This document shows, piece after piece, positions 36,590-48,943 of a DNA stretch of 64,000 nt (positions within the stretch are counted from its first letter, which is position 1; each line of letters starts with the position of its first letter). The notes under the pieces were generated by a model. That model did not search any database, was not told the origin of the DNA, and saw nothing but the letters and a program-made list of their open reading frames with translations. Location of the stretch: NCBI GenBank assembly GCA_013368445.1, contig JAACJO010000014.1, positions 558,001 to 622,000 on the forward strand. The letters are read 5' to 3'. Origin of the DNA: Leucocoprinus leucothites. Taxonomy: Eukaryota > Basidiomycota > Agaricomycetes > Agaricales > Agaricaceae. The position numbers and the translations under genes were made by a program.

Positions 36590-36836
36590 GATGACGATGG
36601 TATTAGGGAGAGAGAGAGATACAGGTATAAGTGGTGTAGTCCTGAGTTGACTTAGCCTTCCTTGACGGGGCAAGGCGATTCTCGTCACGCGGTGGCAGTG
36701 CTACTGATTATATAAGTCGATAGCTCCGTAAAGCCCGAGTGTTCCAACAAATGTGGACATTTTTCCACCTCAAGTCTCCTTACTCAGTGCTCAGCGCTAA
36801 GTAAAATCCGGAAACTCTTACAACCAGATCAAATTT

Positions 36837-38531
36837 TTATTTCCTTGCTACGCGCAATAAGCCTTTCCACTTGTCTGGTACTTCGAAAGCCGAATTCTCG
36901 TTTACGACCGGCCACCGTGACTTAGGCGTTCCCGTCGATCTCTGACCAGCCGAACTCTCCACCAAGCTTTCGGGTAGCACTCGATTGCGACGCAAGTGTA
37001 GACCAGGACGGCTCATCTGTCCAGACCTTCATTTTCACGATTAAGATACCACTGCTACAAGTACATGAAGCGAATGCCTCACCTCGTAATCATTTGCACC
37101 TTGGCCCGGCTTGACGATCTCCCAGTACATCCAAGGCACACCGGTCTATCATATAATCAGCCTCTGAAATTTTAACATCTCATGAGCTTGCTTACCGCCA
37201 TCAGCAAGTTCGTGATCGACTGAATTTGACTCTGTTTGCTACCACCAAGGGCTCCAAACTCCTCGTAGAGCATCCGTTTACCGCTATTGATCGCAAGAGG
37301 TTTCGCAGCATCGATATGAGAAGCGACGTAGTTGGTGTCCAAGTTGTAATCATGCAACGCGATGATCTGCAAGTTCGCGCAGCTGTCCCCAGAACGTCTG
37401 TTAGTCAATGCTAGGGAAACCTACTTCAGATGCACGTACTTCCAGAATTGACTCTGCAAAGACGTAGGAAGATCGGTACCTCCTCCTGTAGAAATCTGGA
37501 TTCCGGTGTTGCCAAGGACGGAACGGACGGTGTTCGCGCGATCGCACCACCAGTTGGGAGCTACCTGGTTCATGTGACCCATGCCTTCGTTCTGAATTTC
37601 AAAAGCAAAAATCGCATCTAGAAAAATATTGATCAGAGGGTTAACTGCCTATGCCCGCGCCCTCTCTTACCGGAGAGTTGATGCCAAGGAACTCCGAAGT
37701 TAGGAGATTGGAAGTTTAAAATGTGTCTCAAGCGATTGTCATACTAGCGATACGGTTAATATGGCTCTTTTGTTTTGAAGGGGGCGATTACCCACATCAG
37801 CGATAGCATTCGTATTGGTATAGAAGACCGAAGAATCGGGGACACCGTTGCAGTTGGTCACGGGGAGGTTGTATTTCCCTACATAGGCATCCGTGTCCCA
37901 GCAACCTAGAGCATAGCTTGAAAAGGTGAACCCAATTTTTTGCGTATGTCCAAGGAAAGTGTTTACCGATCGTGCATCGCAATAACTAGCTTGATGTCTG
38001 AACTCCAGTTTTAGCAGCAGAAATACAATGCGCCGAGATTGGGGACATACCTCTAGCATGGGCCTCAACAGCAAGCTGATCAATTTTGCGCAAGATCGTG
38101 TCGTCGTATCGGCCAACTAATGTCCATCAATGCCATATACCAGGCGGACAATATAAGCCCTGACCTGCAACACTTTCCAGGTCAGGAGTAGCTACAGCGC
38201 TGGACCCCTTGGCGCCACCAGCAATCCTGGCAATGAAGATGCGAAGGACTCGATGTCCGAGCCATGCGCATGAGCAACAAACTCCTACTAAATCCAAATG
38301 TTATGCTCACGCTTCATCTCTGCGGCCTGCATGGCATCCAAAACCGCAGCACGGTCTGAAGCCTACGTTCTTTGTAAATTTGTCCACATAAATCTCGAAT
38401 ACATAGTATGGACTTACAGACAACGCCCATAAGAAATACGAGTTGGCGCCGGCGAAATCATTGGCCACAACGAAAGAAACACAAAGCGAGAACACAAGAG
38501 CCAGTAAGCCCGACCATTTGAAGGAAGCCAT
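36837..38531 (-). CDS. Secreted glycoside hydrolase, GH5-like (clan GH-A)
   Basis: The start at 38531 gives MASFKWSGLLALVFSLCVSF ending VVA-NDF, a clear signal peptide. DFAGANSYFLWALS follows, as in fungal GH5 enzymes. Later exons read IKLVIAMHDRYALGCWDTDA, FAFEIQNEGMGHMNQVAPNW (the NE dipeptide of the acid/base glutamate), LQIIALHDYNLDTNYVASHI and KRMLYEEFGALGGSKQSQIQ (likely nucleophile glutamate). VPWMYWEIVKPGQGANDYE is the usual last-strand motif. The stop is at 36839-36837. The substrate is not certain; cellulase, mannanase and glucan-type activities all occur in GH5. It is extracellular or wall-bound. It lies divergent from Mic12 and 247 bp downstream of the Spt5 start on the same strand. 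Confidence 0.8.
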
Positions 38532-39069
38532 GGCACCCGAATTTGACCTTCCACTTCGACCATGATTTTATACCTCACAGCACACGTCCGAGCCATGTGC
38601 AATCGACATCCAATGATTCAGCTGATCAAACCACTTTTAAGCGTACACCTTCTGAGCTTCCTTCATCCAGTATTACATTCTCATGCACCAAATGGGACCT
38701 GAAAAAATACTGGAGAGAATTATCGGGGTACCACATTGAAACTTGACTTGACATGCTCGTTTGCAGATCATGGGGCCCTTGAAAAATCAAAATGACGCCT
38801 TGCAGCCAGCTGCCAACCCGTGAGCCAGAGATTTTCTGGAAAATGTGGCTCGGAAGCATCAAAATACATGTGTTAATTGACCATTTCAGCGAGACGTCAC
38901 CTACTCTGCTCCTCGAGGTTGCGTGGTTACTGCTCAGATGAGCAGAAATTCATTCACAAGACTCAGGGTAGCCACATGGCTTTCTCACGGGGAGTCTCCC
39001 GATTAAGCCTCATTGTGAGCGCCCAAGGCTTGAACTCGACATCATACCTTTACTCACACTATTCATACC

Positions 39070-39626
39070 ATGGCTTTCGTAGGGCCAGTCGCAGGAGCAC
39101 TTGTCGCAGGAGGAGTACGTCTGATGTCTATCCACATGCATTTCTTCCATAATTAACTGCCAGTTGCATGACAGGTGTACTATGGTTTCTCCAATCTCAT
39201 CCAAACCAGGTACGTTTCGCTCATCCGAACCTATCCAATATACTTCCCTGACTTTCAAACACGAGATAGAACGGACCACTTGCGCCGGGAGTACGCATAC
39301 ATTCTCATCTCTTTTGCCAATGCCAAGTCTGACGAGGAATCTCTACTCTGTTTTCCTTCTCCCATCCTCCCCCTTGCTCGCCAAAAACCGTACCTAGCCT
39401 ACACATCCTGAGCTCTCGTCTCGTTGACTCACCAACGCTAGTGAATGCCCCACCATCTGCTGCATCGCGTATCACCTCCCACCCATGGTCGAGCTATGCA
39501 GAGTCACGGTGGAACCAGGAAATCGCGTACCTCTTTGCTGGAGTCCGCGAATGGGACCGGAGAGCGTCGGAGTGGGGGCGAAAAGTTCTATACGGCGAGC
39601 AGACACCGAACGACAAGAAGTCGTAG
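39070..39626 (+). CDS. MICOS complex subunit Mic12-like
   Basis: Four exons: 39070-39114, 39175-39209, 39270-39290 and 39398-39626, giving 109 residues, close to yeast Mic12/Aim5 (about 106). The N-terminus MAFVGPVAGALVAGGVYYGF forms one membrane span, followed by SNLIQTRTDHLRRDLHILSS. The C-terminus ESRWNQEIAYLFAGVREWDR with a further RRASEWGRKVLYG resembles the WN..I...V.W.Y.WG end of the yeast protein. Mic12 is an inner-membrane subunit that couples the Mic60 and Mic10 parts of MICOS at cristae junctions. The frame exists only after splicing three introns (60, 60 and 107 bp) around a 21-nt exon. The name rests on topology, length and these short motifs. Confidence 0.65.
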
Positions 39627-39860
39627 ATATTATAGATCCCGGGACCAGGCTATGCTCGTTTCGGGCTTATAGAACTAGAGAGGCTGCTGGGCCTATCGTC
39701 AAATAGACGCGTTCCTGCTTGAAACGGGCTGCTGACGTTCATGACGCAAAGAATAATCCTTAGTGAAAGAAGAATATTATCAAGTAAAGGGATAAACCAA
39801 TCCTGATCTGACTATTCTACGTAAAGTCTACACTCGTAGCGCACCCTCTAAACGCTGAAA

Positions 39861-42800
39861 TCACTGACCATATCCACCATATCCTTGCGAATAGCCTCCA
39901 TACCCTCCCTGTTGTTGGTACTGTTGCTGCTGTTGCGGTGGAGGTGGGGGCGGAGCCGATGCATACCCGCCATACGGTGGCTGCTGTTGTTGCTGTTGTT
40001 GCTGAGGCGGGGGCGGAGGCGGCGCGCTCGGTGCCCCATACCCTGGCTGCTGCGAATATGAGTTATACCCATAACTTCCTTGTCTCTGATGCTGCTGAGG
40101 AGGAGGCGGAGGGAAGGAGCTATTGGGAGTCGCCGTCGCCTGCCCAGGTGTCTGCGTGGGTGTATTGAACCCCTGTGAACCTAGCATCGCAAGACTGGCA
40201 TAAGGATCATTCTGTGGCCCACCACCTCCACTTGAAGTTAACGAAGACTGCACAGGGCGTGGCGGTGGAGGCGGGAGGAACGAAGACGAAGGCGCCTGTG
40301 TTGATCGAGGAGAAGTATAGTTGTTCCCTCCATATGGCTGGGATGGAGGAGGCGGGAAGGAGTAGTTTTGTTGAGGTTGTTGCTGTTGGTGCTGTTGAGG
40401 CGGAGGCGGAGGGGCATTGTACCCTTGAGAAGGAGGCTGCTGATACTGAGGCTGATAGCTTGGATATTGTTGCTGCTGTTGAGGAGGAGGTGGTGGCGGT
40501 GAAAAATGTGAAGGGTGCGGAGGCGGAGTGGGTTGATGGTAGGATTGTTGAGGAGGATGTTGGGGCGTAGGAGGATAATGTTGAGGGGGTGGCGGAGAAG
40601 AATAATGCTGCCGGTTCTGCGACGGCGGTGGAGGTGGCGGGGAGGGGGTGTATTGGTGATAAGGATCCTGATGTTGAGGGGTTGGAGGTGGTGGTTTACT
40701 CTGCCATGAGGGTGCAGGCGAGTCCCTTAAACTCATCCCAGCCAAAGCAGAATCTAAACCCGACTTCCCCGATGGTGGTGGAGGTGGTTTCGGAGGTGGG
40801 GAAGAAGGTGCGGCAGCGCTCAACCGCCTTTCAGTCTCGAGTTTAGCGGTCAGACCTTCACGCTCAGCTGCCCGTCTAGCGGTGTATCCTCGAACGTTTG
40901 TCGAGAGTTCGTTGGTCATTTGAGATAGCTCAGAGTAGAATTGAAGACCCTTGGCAATTCCATCTCGAATCTCCATGTATCCATCCCTTGCTCTTGAAAA
41001 CCGTCGAACAGTATCTTTCTTCCTCTTCTCTCGTTCCTCCCATTTCTTCGCCCCAGGACCTCGACCGGCCAGGTCTTTAAGCCCTTTCCAAAGTGTCGAG
41101 ATTTCCTGGAGTACGTTCTCTTGCGCCTGTACGGTGGAACCTAATCGCTGTTGGTAAGGTCGAAATTTTTCGAGTTCGGATGCAAATAGCGTAGGCTCTA
41201 CGCTTGAGTTGCGACGATTCAGTAAGAGGAGATGCGAAACATCATCGGCTTGGATCTAATAAAGTGGAGTGAGATAGGGTGTGGGTAATCTAGAGAAAAT
41301 ACATACTTTGTCTTTCAAGTCTTTGAGGACCTCGTTCCTCTCTTTTTTGATTTTGTGCAACCTCGCTAACCTCTCCTCGATCTCGTCGACGAAACCCTTG
41401 ATCTTCTTCCTCTCTCTAGTATCCTCCTGCTCCGAGCTTACATCCAAGTCGAGCAAATTGTCCGCTCCAGATCCTCCTCGCTCTCTGAAAACACCCTCAA
41501 GATCCGGGCTCAGTAACAGCTGGATATCAGCCCGAACCGAATCCCACAGATGCCGCACTTGTTGATCAGAGGTCGCTGCGGCCTCAAGTGAGGAGAGGTG
41601 GCTTTTCAGATCTTGTCGTATATTCTTCGTTAAAGTCGCTGACGGATCCTGGGTCCACAAGTGCTCGTATTTGACTCTCATCATCTCACATTCCCTCGAC
41701 TCGATCTCCAGATCCCTGCCGATGCCATCCAAATCCGCCTGCACGTTCCCTTTGGCTTTCGTCAGATCTGCAAGGAGACCTTGGACGCCCTCTCGCTCCT
41801 CAATGAGGCCGATATCATCTTTCCACCGCCTTACCTCCAGAGGCACATCCTCTCCTTCTCCAACCTCTCCTTCAGCCATGGCCTTGAACCGTGTCAAGCC
41901 TTCGCGGATACCCATCCCCTCAACAATGCTCCTCGCCTCTCCTTCAGCAGCATCAGCCTTCTCCACTTCACCTCGAACCAATTTCGCCTTCTCCTCCGAG
42001 TACACACTCGCACTCTCATGCACACTGAGGGGGACCAGCTTTATGAAGAAATCCTGACCGATCGTCTTCTGTACTTCAGGCGCGGCGTAAACGTCGTGGA
42101 TATGGATCGCAGTCGCCACGACCGTCTTCTCAATGTTGGGCAAAGCCTCAGGCGAAGGAAGGATAGCATTATAGATCAGGTCATTCTCACGTTGGGCTTC
42201 AGATTTCTTCTCGGTACAAATTGCAAGGTGGGCTTTAGTTCGTTCGTGTATGGACGTTCCGGCGTCAGAGGGAAGGTTGGACGACACTGTGGATACAAAC
42301 ATAGAGGAGAAGGACTGCGCGGATTTGGTAGCCTCCTTGGCGAGTGTTTCAGCAAGAGTAAAGCGGACGAGAGCGTCCCCGTGTTTACTGGCAGCGGCAT
42401 CTGCGAGACCACGGTAGTATTGTGCGAGTGACTGGAAGTACTTGCTCTTAACCTGCAGGATGTGTTGTGAGTTGATTCTTGGTGAAAGGGGGTATATGAC
42501 GTACTTGGATGATGGTAACCCAGTTCCTATCAAAGATACCCTTCCCCATAAACTCCTTCACATCTTCAGTAAGCGTCGTATACATGTACGCAGCCTGCGC
42601 AGCAATCTTTGAAACCAACGCATTCCCCTTCTTCTCATCCGTACATTTTTCGAAAAACACCTCGGTCGCCTGGGCCAGTATAATGTCAACCAAGAACTTA
42701 ACGACCTCTCGACTTAGATCAGTCGAAGGAGCATGAAGAAAGTTCTCGTTGATGTAGTTCAACATTCCAGCAGACGTGCGGAAGTAATAGAAAGCACGCT

Positions 42801-43267
42801 TGAGGCCTTCAGGGTCTGACCGAGACTGAGATGCCGCGATCGCGCTATGGGTAACAGCAATCTGGAATAGTACGGAGGCTTTCTCGTAGGCGATAGAAGT
42901 TTGGGTGATTAGTTTGTTGGTGAATGCATCGCGCCAGGGAAAGTTGACCCGAATCTCCGGGAAACGGAGTTCCAATAGCTCAAGTTGGCCAAAATACTTG
43001 TATAGAAGGTCTCTTGCTGTTGGAGCGACATAACATGAGGTTAATTGACAATATACAGTGGCATGCACACAGTTGCGCACCAGTAAAATCACTACCGGCA
43101 CCCTTGACGGCATCCTGCCGACACCGTTGCAACGATTGACACTCAGCAGTGTAATTATCTGGATTCTCGCCGTATGACTGAGAGATAACGTTTCTTATCG
43201 GCGTCGTCCAGTCAACATCATCTGTGGCCTTCTTTGGTATCGATATCATAGGCGACTGGTGCGCCAT
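39861..43267 (-). CDS. BRO1: Vacuolar-sorting protein BRO1 (ESCRT-associated)
   Basis: The start at 43267 gives [20 protein letters not shown]. The BRO1 domain continues through [40 protein letters not shown] and [20 protein letters not shown]. The middle (about 42300-41200) is helical and charged, as in the V domain that binds YPxL motifs. The last exon reads [20 protein letters not shown], then a proline/glutamine tail of over 250 residues ([13 protein letters not shown]) ending at 39863-39861. The N-terminus is closer to Bro1 than to the Rim20/PalA branch. In yeast Bro1 binds Snf7 and brings the deubiquitinase Doa4 to endosomes. The gene is convergent with Mic12, and its start is 195 bp from the Mic10 start on the other strand. 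Confidence 0.88.
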
Positions 43268-43461
43268 TGCTGAGGGTGATGGTGGACGGGTAAGAGGGTA
43301 TGCGGCGATGCGCAGCTGCACTGTCCGTTACAGGGCAATGGCTGCGAGTGTGGGTATAATCTCCATTGTTTGGATCAATGGATGGAGCCAAACAGAGCGC
43401 GTCGGGCACGCCCGGTCATTGCTCGCGTCCGCCGTTTGCTATACCCTCCTCGTATTCAATT

Positions 43462-43949
43462 ATGTCTAAACCGTCGTCAAGTGAAGATATCTTGGGCCAG
43501 AAGGTATGGAGCTATCTGCTGCGCTTGCGAGTTTTTGACTAATTTTGCCGTCAGTATGACCGCTGTTGTATGTTGTTCTTCTTCCTCCCAAAACCAAAAC
43601 TAATTTGATGTTGAATGCAAAGTGGCGGACCTCCTTGTTAAATCGTGCGTTTCTGACATATTTCGGCCTGGATTGGTTTTCTGACTTGAAAACAGTGGTG
43701 TTGGCTTCGGCGTAGGAGTTGTTGCCTCCGTGATCTTCTTCCGCCGTATGTCGTTGCACGTGTACTTATTCGACCGCTGACATAGGCGGAAACGTAGGAC
43801 GAACATGGCCAATTGCTCTCTCAACGGGCTTCGGCGCTGGTGCAGCTTACGCGGATTGTGACCGTTCCTTCAACCCCGCTCGTATCCCTGGCACTCGCGT
43901 GCTTTCACAAAACGAAGCAGCCTCTCTGCAAGGAAACAAGTCAAACTAG
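43462..43949 (+). CDS. MIC10: MICOS complex subunit Mic10
   Basis: Five exons: 43462-43503, 43555-43567, 43623-43644, 43696-43745 and 43798-43949, giving 92 residues. The protein reads MSKPSSSEDILGQKYDRCLA, then DLLVKSGVGFGVGVVASVIF, RRRTWPIALSTGFGAGAAYA and DCDRSFNPARI. Two membrane spans each carry a GxGxGxG motif (GVGFGVG and GTGFGAGA-type), the hallmark of Mic10, with the RRxWP loop between them. Mic10 oligomerises to bend the inner mitochondrial membrane at cristae junctions. Exons 2 and 3 are only 13 and 22 nt. The gene is divergent from BRO1 with a short shared upstream interval. Confidence 0.92.
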
Positions 43950-44094
43950 ACGTGATAATTGGTGCAAGGCATGGATGAGGTAGTGGACAGGTGAATTGAC
44001 GTGTGGGTTTTCGTGAAGGACCTTTGTTTCGTATGTTAAGCACTCCTCGCAATAGACTTCCTTCCTCTCTTTTATTTATTGGAATGCAACGGCT

Positions 44095-44547
44095 CTAATT
44101 TTCGGATGGCTTTAGTTGAGTATCCTGGGGAGTATTTGGTGCTAGCCCAAGCTTCGGTTTCTGGGGATTGTTGTTGAACTTCCGTTGTTCTTCGCCCAGG
44201 ACTAGGCGTCGATAGAGCACATCTGGATGATATATTAACAACCTTGAGTTCGTAAAGCTAGAGAAACTGTGACATACATCCACAACCAACCATCAATGGC
44301 AGAGACCAAATTATAGTCCGGATCCGCTTGGCTTGTGGGTGAAGCGACTGCTTTACCATAGCTCTTGGGTAAGTGTGTTTGAACTCTGAATTTGCCATTG
44401 AGGGAATCGGCCCGATCGGACTTCCAAATTCGGCGGTGCAGGCATATCGTCCAAAAGACCTACGCCTCCAGAGTCGCTGACTAGGCGCTCCTTCCTTCAG
44501 ATCATACCAAGCTCATTCCCTGGGAGCATGGTCCCTTCATCGTCCAT
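44095..44547 (-). CDS. Possible small gene, unknown product
   Basis: On the minus strand, pieces with coding-like composition follow one another: MDDEGTMLPGNELG from 44547, then SDSGGVGLLDDMPAPPNLEV and RSGRFPQWQIQSSNTLTQEL, then ADPDYNLVSAIDGWLW, then DVLYRRLVLGEEQRKFNNNP and QKPKLGLAPNTPQDTQLKPS to a stop at 44095. Plausible GT..AG joins exist between them, but I did not confirm each phase. No family recognised. Confidence 0.35.
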
Positions 44548-45770
44548 AAACTTTAAATTGCTCAGAACCGAGAGGCACTACGATCCAGTAAGAGGAAACG
44601 GCCGAAGAATATAAGTATGCACCGTACGGATCAATCAATCGCACGCACACGCCGTTTTGATATTGGTTAATCGGACTTTCAAACTTGATAATGAGCACTT
44701 CTGCCTCTGCCACCTTTTCCTTCTGATTTCCAGCGTCTCCTCTGCTAAACCTCTAGCTACATAAGCAGTCAGTTCTCATATGTGGTTAATTGAAAGCTAT
44801 CATCCCTCTTTTTCCTCTCACCACTACACACAAGGCTGCTCGAGACTATCACGGTACTTGTCACCAAACCTGGGGAAGAAAGCCTTTGCTGGATGAGGTA
44901 CACGGTCAGCCTGGGCCCACGGGGAGACTCACTCCTGGCACCAACTATTACGCGCGGCCAGTGAACGTACCATTCACGAATGTGCGTCTGATTACACCTA
45001 ACGAGTGTGGGGCAGAACTAGGAACTCTTTGCTCAAACCCCGTCACTGTATTAGATCACTTGTCTGGTGTAATATCAGACGATGGAACTGGCATGTGATA
45101 TGCCCACCGCTCCGTGACCAACAACCCAATCTTCATCGATTCATGTCCGAAGTCATTCAATCCCGGGGGTTAGGCATATCTACTACAAGCAGTCCACTTA
45201 GTGGCCGGGGCTGACTTCCCTCAAGGAATGGAAATTTCGCAGAAAGGCGGATGGTTTGAGCGGAAGCTGACTCAAAAGCCCGTATATACACTACGAGATG
45301 TCACCCCTAACCACGAAAGAGGTCGGAAGGTCGAATCGTCAGCTAGGTTGACGGAACGCAGGGCTAGTGCTGCAAGTGGTGGATGCTTTGGGTTATGGGT
45401 CCTGCAGGAGTCAGCAAGTCAGCTGCAGCCCAGACGATTGCTAAGAGGATGGGGGCTGAGCACTGGGGGGCCACTTGACGCTATGCTCTTCTTCTTTCTC
45501 TAGAACGGGCGGGATGACCCATTACAGGCGTGCAATTACCTATCAGCTTCCCGTGAATTACCTACAGTACACACCTATTCTCAATCAGCGGCTTACAAAC
45601 GATCTCACCCTCTTCGAGAAAACTTTACACGTCCATATCACCATGACTCGGTATCCCTCTACAGTCCGTAAAACTCTTCTAGTCATCTTAGATCAAGTGA
45701 TACCGCACCAGGCACGCTAATTGCTCGAGCCCCATGGTCACCTGATTTTATCCACCTGTCAATTAAGCTT
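44548..45770. other. Intergenic region with no supported gene
   Basis: The plus-strand frames at 44790-45098 and 45201-45503 carry no recognised domain and could be chance. No TIR or LTR was seen. Confidence 0.4.
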
Positions 45771-47081
45771 TTAGGCTTCGAGCTGCTTCCTCAACATCCT
45801 TCCCCGGTCCAAAATCGCGTCAGCTTCGAGATAACACCCTTTCAACCATCGCTTCGCTTCCCCAACTTTCAGCATTTCATCGTCTTTCCCATCGTAAAAC
45901 GCCGTTCGCGCATGCAACACGCGTCTGTTATCGAAAAGAACAGCATCCCCCTCATTAAGCGTGTATTCGTATGTGTTGGTTGGCTCGTGAAGGAGTCTTG
46001 TGAATTCCTTCAAGGCAGGGTAAAATTCGGTTGGGGTATCGAGAGGTAGAGGGGCTTGGGCATATGGCGAGTAGTTGATGTGTCCGATCCGTCTATCGGA
46101 AGGGGAAGCAGAGGTAGTTGAAGGTGCGAGTTCTATCGTGGTGTGCTCACGATGCAAGTGGTGTCCGTCATTAATGTAATGGAATGGGACTGGTGTCTTA
46201 GCGAGGACATCAAAATAGCTCGGATGTGACTCGCGAAGCGTTTCGGCTGCCGCGAGCGCGTCAACGAAGATCGATCTCCCGCCTTCCACACGATTTCGTA
46301 GACAATGGAGAATTTGATAGCGGGGCGGATGTTGGAAATACCTGCATGATAGAGAGGTTAGAATGCACCGAAAAAGGCTATGGACTAAGGCTCACAGTAG
46401 GTCCATGTGAAGGCCCAGATTCAAATTCGTGTACGCAATATTCTTGCTCTCAGTTTTGCGATTCACGACGTCCCACAGGTCGCCGTAAAACGTGTGTTTG
46501 ATTTCTCCAAACATCTCTCCTAGCCGCCTCAACTCACATTCCTCGTTCCCCGTCTTGTCGTTCGGGACTCCGGAGACAAAAAGTAGCCCATATTTTTCCA
46601 GCTGGTCGAAGCTCTTCACCAGCCCCTTTGAGGTTTGAAGCTCCTGATAGGGAATGAACAACTCCGACCGCTGAATTGACTGGTTATCCCAGCCTACTTC
46701 AACAACATCTTTATGAAACTCGTGCAGCTTCCCTTTGTCGGAATGTAGCTCGAGGAAAGAACGCGGAAACACGGACTTGTGACCATCAGGCCACTTAATC
46801 TCGAGGCCTGCTCCGTTGAGCCGAATCCCCTCGGGAGACAAGGATACGGGCTTGATGTCATGGGGGATATCAGATGTAAGGTGAAGCTTAGTTTTGACCC
46901 CGGGGTGTATAGACGATTGGCAGGAATCACGAAGCCAGACGTAAGGGAATGTGGTATTGTTGAGGGCGTGTATAGTTACCCCTGTTTGTGCTGGTGTAAT
47001 AGATGACCATCCGCGTTTAGAGCAGACAGAAACACCAATACGCTCAAGGGGTGTTCTCGATGCAAGTGTACGCAAGAACAT
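45771..47081 (-). CDS. Gamma-butyrobetaine dioxygenase (carnitine biosynthesis)
   Basis: Two exons, 47081-46396 and 46341-45771, with a 54-bp intron; 418 residues. An in-frame ATG at 47141 would add 20 residues. The N-terminus MFLRTLASRTPLERIGVSVC plus SKRGWSS looks like a mitochondrial presequence. A small N-terminal domain (FPYVWLRDSCQSSIHPG) precedes the TauD-like dioxygenase core. The iron ligands are visible as LGLHMDLL (H and D) and VLHARTAF (second H), with RYQILHCLRNRVEGGRSIFV between them. The enzyme hydroxylates gamma-butyrobetaine to L-carnitine using Fe(II), 2-oxoglutarate and oxygen. The closely related trimethyllysine dioxygenase is the alternative. Confidence 0.85.
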
Positions 47082-47141
47082 GTTGTTACCAAAGCGTACA
47101 GTCAAGCGCTGGTTGGGTTGGGCAGGGAGATCCGGAGGCAA

Positions 47142-48943
47142 GCCGTACTTAAAGCAAAAGTACGTGCTGAGAAACGTGGGAGTGTTCGAACGTTTCTGTT
47201 GAGATCCAGATACGTAAGGTCCGACGACTTTGGGAGGGCAGAGGAGAAGCCTTTCTCATCTTTGCACAAGCTGTCGCACGTGTGACATCATCGGTCGATG
47301 AGAATACATATTTACGGAATGCCGAGCTCCGGAGAGGGCAATGTGTGGAGTTGAGATCAACGCAAGCACATTTGGAAGCCAAAGAATGGATAGCCGACTA
47401 CAGAAGTAGGCAACTGCGGTTCAAGAATCTCCGAGACCGTAGGACTAGTAGAATTTGTAGATGCACGAGGGGGACGCCTCTGGTAAGTACATAAGTCGAA
47501 TAGTAAATGAGGCACTGACTTCACTGACTCGAAGATGTTTATGAGGACTGGTGTCTTGACTCTGTAGAAAACTAGAAGTGAGTAGAGGCTGAAGGGAGAA
47601 CGAATGGTGAGGAGGATGCAGGCAAACTTGTGACCGGAGCAAGGAATGATTATTGAATAAGTTTCTGAAACACAGAAGAACCGTCACTTCCCTATGGTTG
47701 GCAAAGTGGCAAGGTGAATGCAGATGAATTCAGAAGATCATGAAGTGGAGACATCATGATGTGCTGAACCTTGATTCGGAAAATGAGGGTGATCCCTTTC
47801 CCTTTGGAAGAGGCGACCATTTCTGCGCTTTACCCGTTGTAGGCGAGACGTAAGCCGAGCTGAGATTCGCTTCGAGAGAGATCGTACAGGATTGTAGTAC
47901 TGTTAGTGACTGTCCAGGTCCTCCAGAAAAGGTTTCTGCTAGTAATACACGGAAAGAGAAGCGCGTAGTCCCTATATAATGTTAGTAACCCCTAACTCGA
48001 ACTGGTTCCGGTTCTCAGGATGAGGCCAGTCGTCTGGATGGTGACGACTAAACAAGTGATCGATTTTCTGATCGGTGAAGGCCATTTCGCACATTTATAT
48101 ACCACGTGCGACCCTGACGGTCACGAACGACGTCATCTCAAGACCTTAAAGGCCTGGGTCTCTCAGATTGGGGATGCTCTTTAAGCTTCGAGCTACCCAT
48201 ATTCATGACAACGGACACGTTTGTCCATTATCGATTCCGAATGCGAACGTTCAACAAGGCTTTGGGCGCTGGCAAGCACGAGTATGGTTACAGATGAGAG
48301 ATTCGGGGGCCGTTTTTCTCCATTCAACCCCCGGCTCCTATTGCAGTCTGAGGTTCCTGTTGAAGAACCCCAAGGTCCGAAGGTATGCCTTATTGTTTGT
48401 ATTAGACGTACTATTGAAGTAGCTGTCTTTCCATTTAACTGGTTCTGGCAGCAGCTTTGCACGTAACTGGTTACACTGCTGACCTAGCGCCACATATCTA
48501 TTTAATAATCCGGGTCTTCATCGAGGTGCCTTAGCGCACTCGCGAAGCAAAGGAGAGCAGCAAGGGGAGGTAAAGCTGCTTTATAAGGGGTGACATCGCC
48601 AAGAATGCCGGAGCATAGAAAAGAAGACCTAGCCTAGGAGACAAGGACTGAAAGGGTCCTGGGTGAGGAGGTAAAACGGCTGTTGTTTGAATGCAGGGGC
48701 TAAGAAGTCAGTGAGGAGTGAAATATGCAGGCCACCCGAAAGTAACAGTTACTCATTCACCCATTGCTCAAAGGGAGTAGATATTACCGTCCTTGATAAC
48801 AACTTTGCTCTTGAAGTGTCGAGCTCGCTGACTGGACGTCAGCTCACAGCTTGCAACCCACAAGTCTTATGATCAACCTAACGCAAATGCAAGAGTGAAA
48901 GATTTATAATGGGGACGGGAATATACAAAGGTGGTGTCCTAGC
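47142..48943. other. Intergenic region with no recognised gene
   Basis: About 1.8 kb of short frames on both strands without recognised domains. No RNA gene or repeat of note. Confidence 0.4.

Noticed and set aside
40175..40846. Plus-strand Glu/Val/Ala-rich open frames
   Set aside because: They are the antisense of the BRO1 proline/glutamine tail; the low-complexity sequence keeps several frames open.
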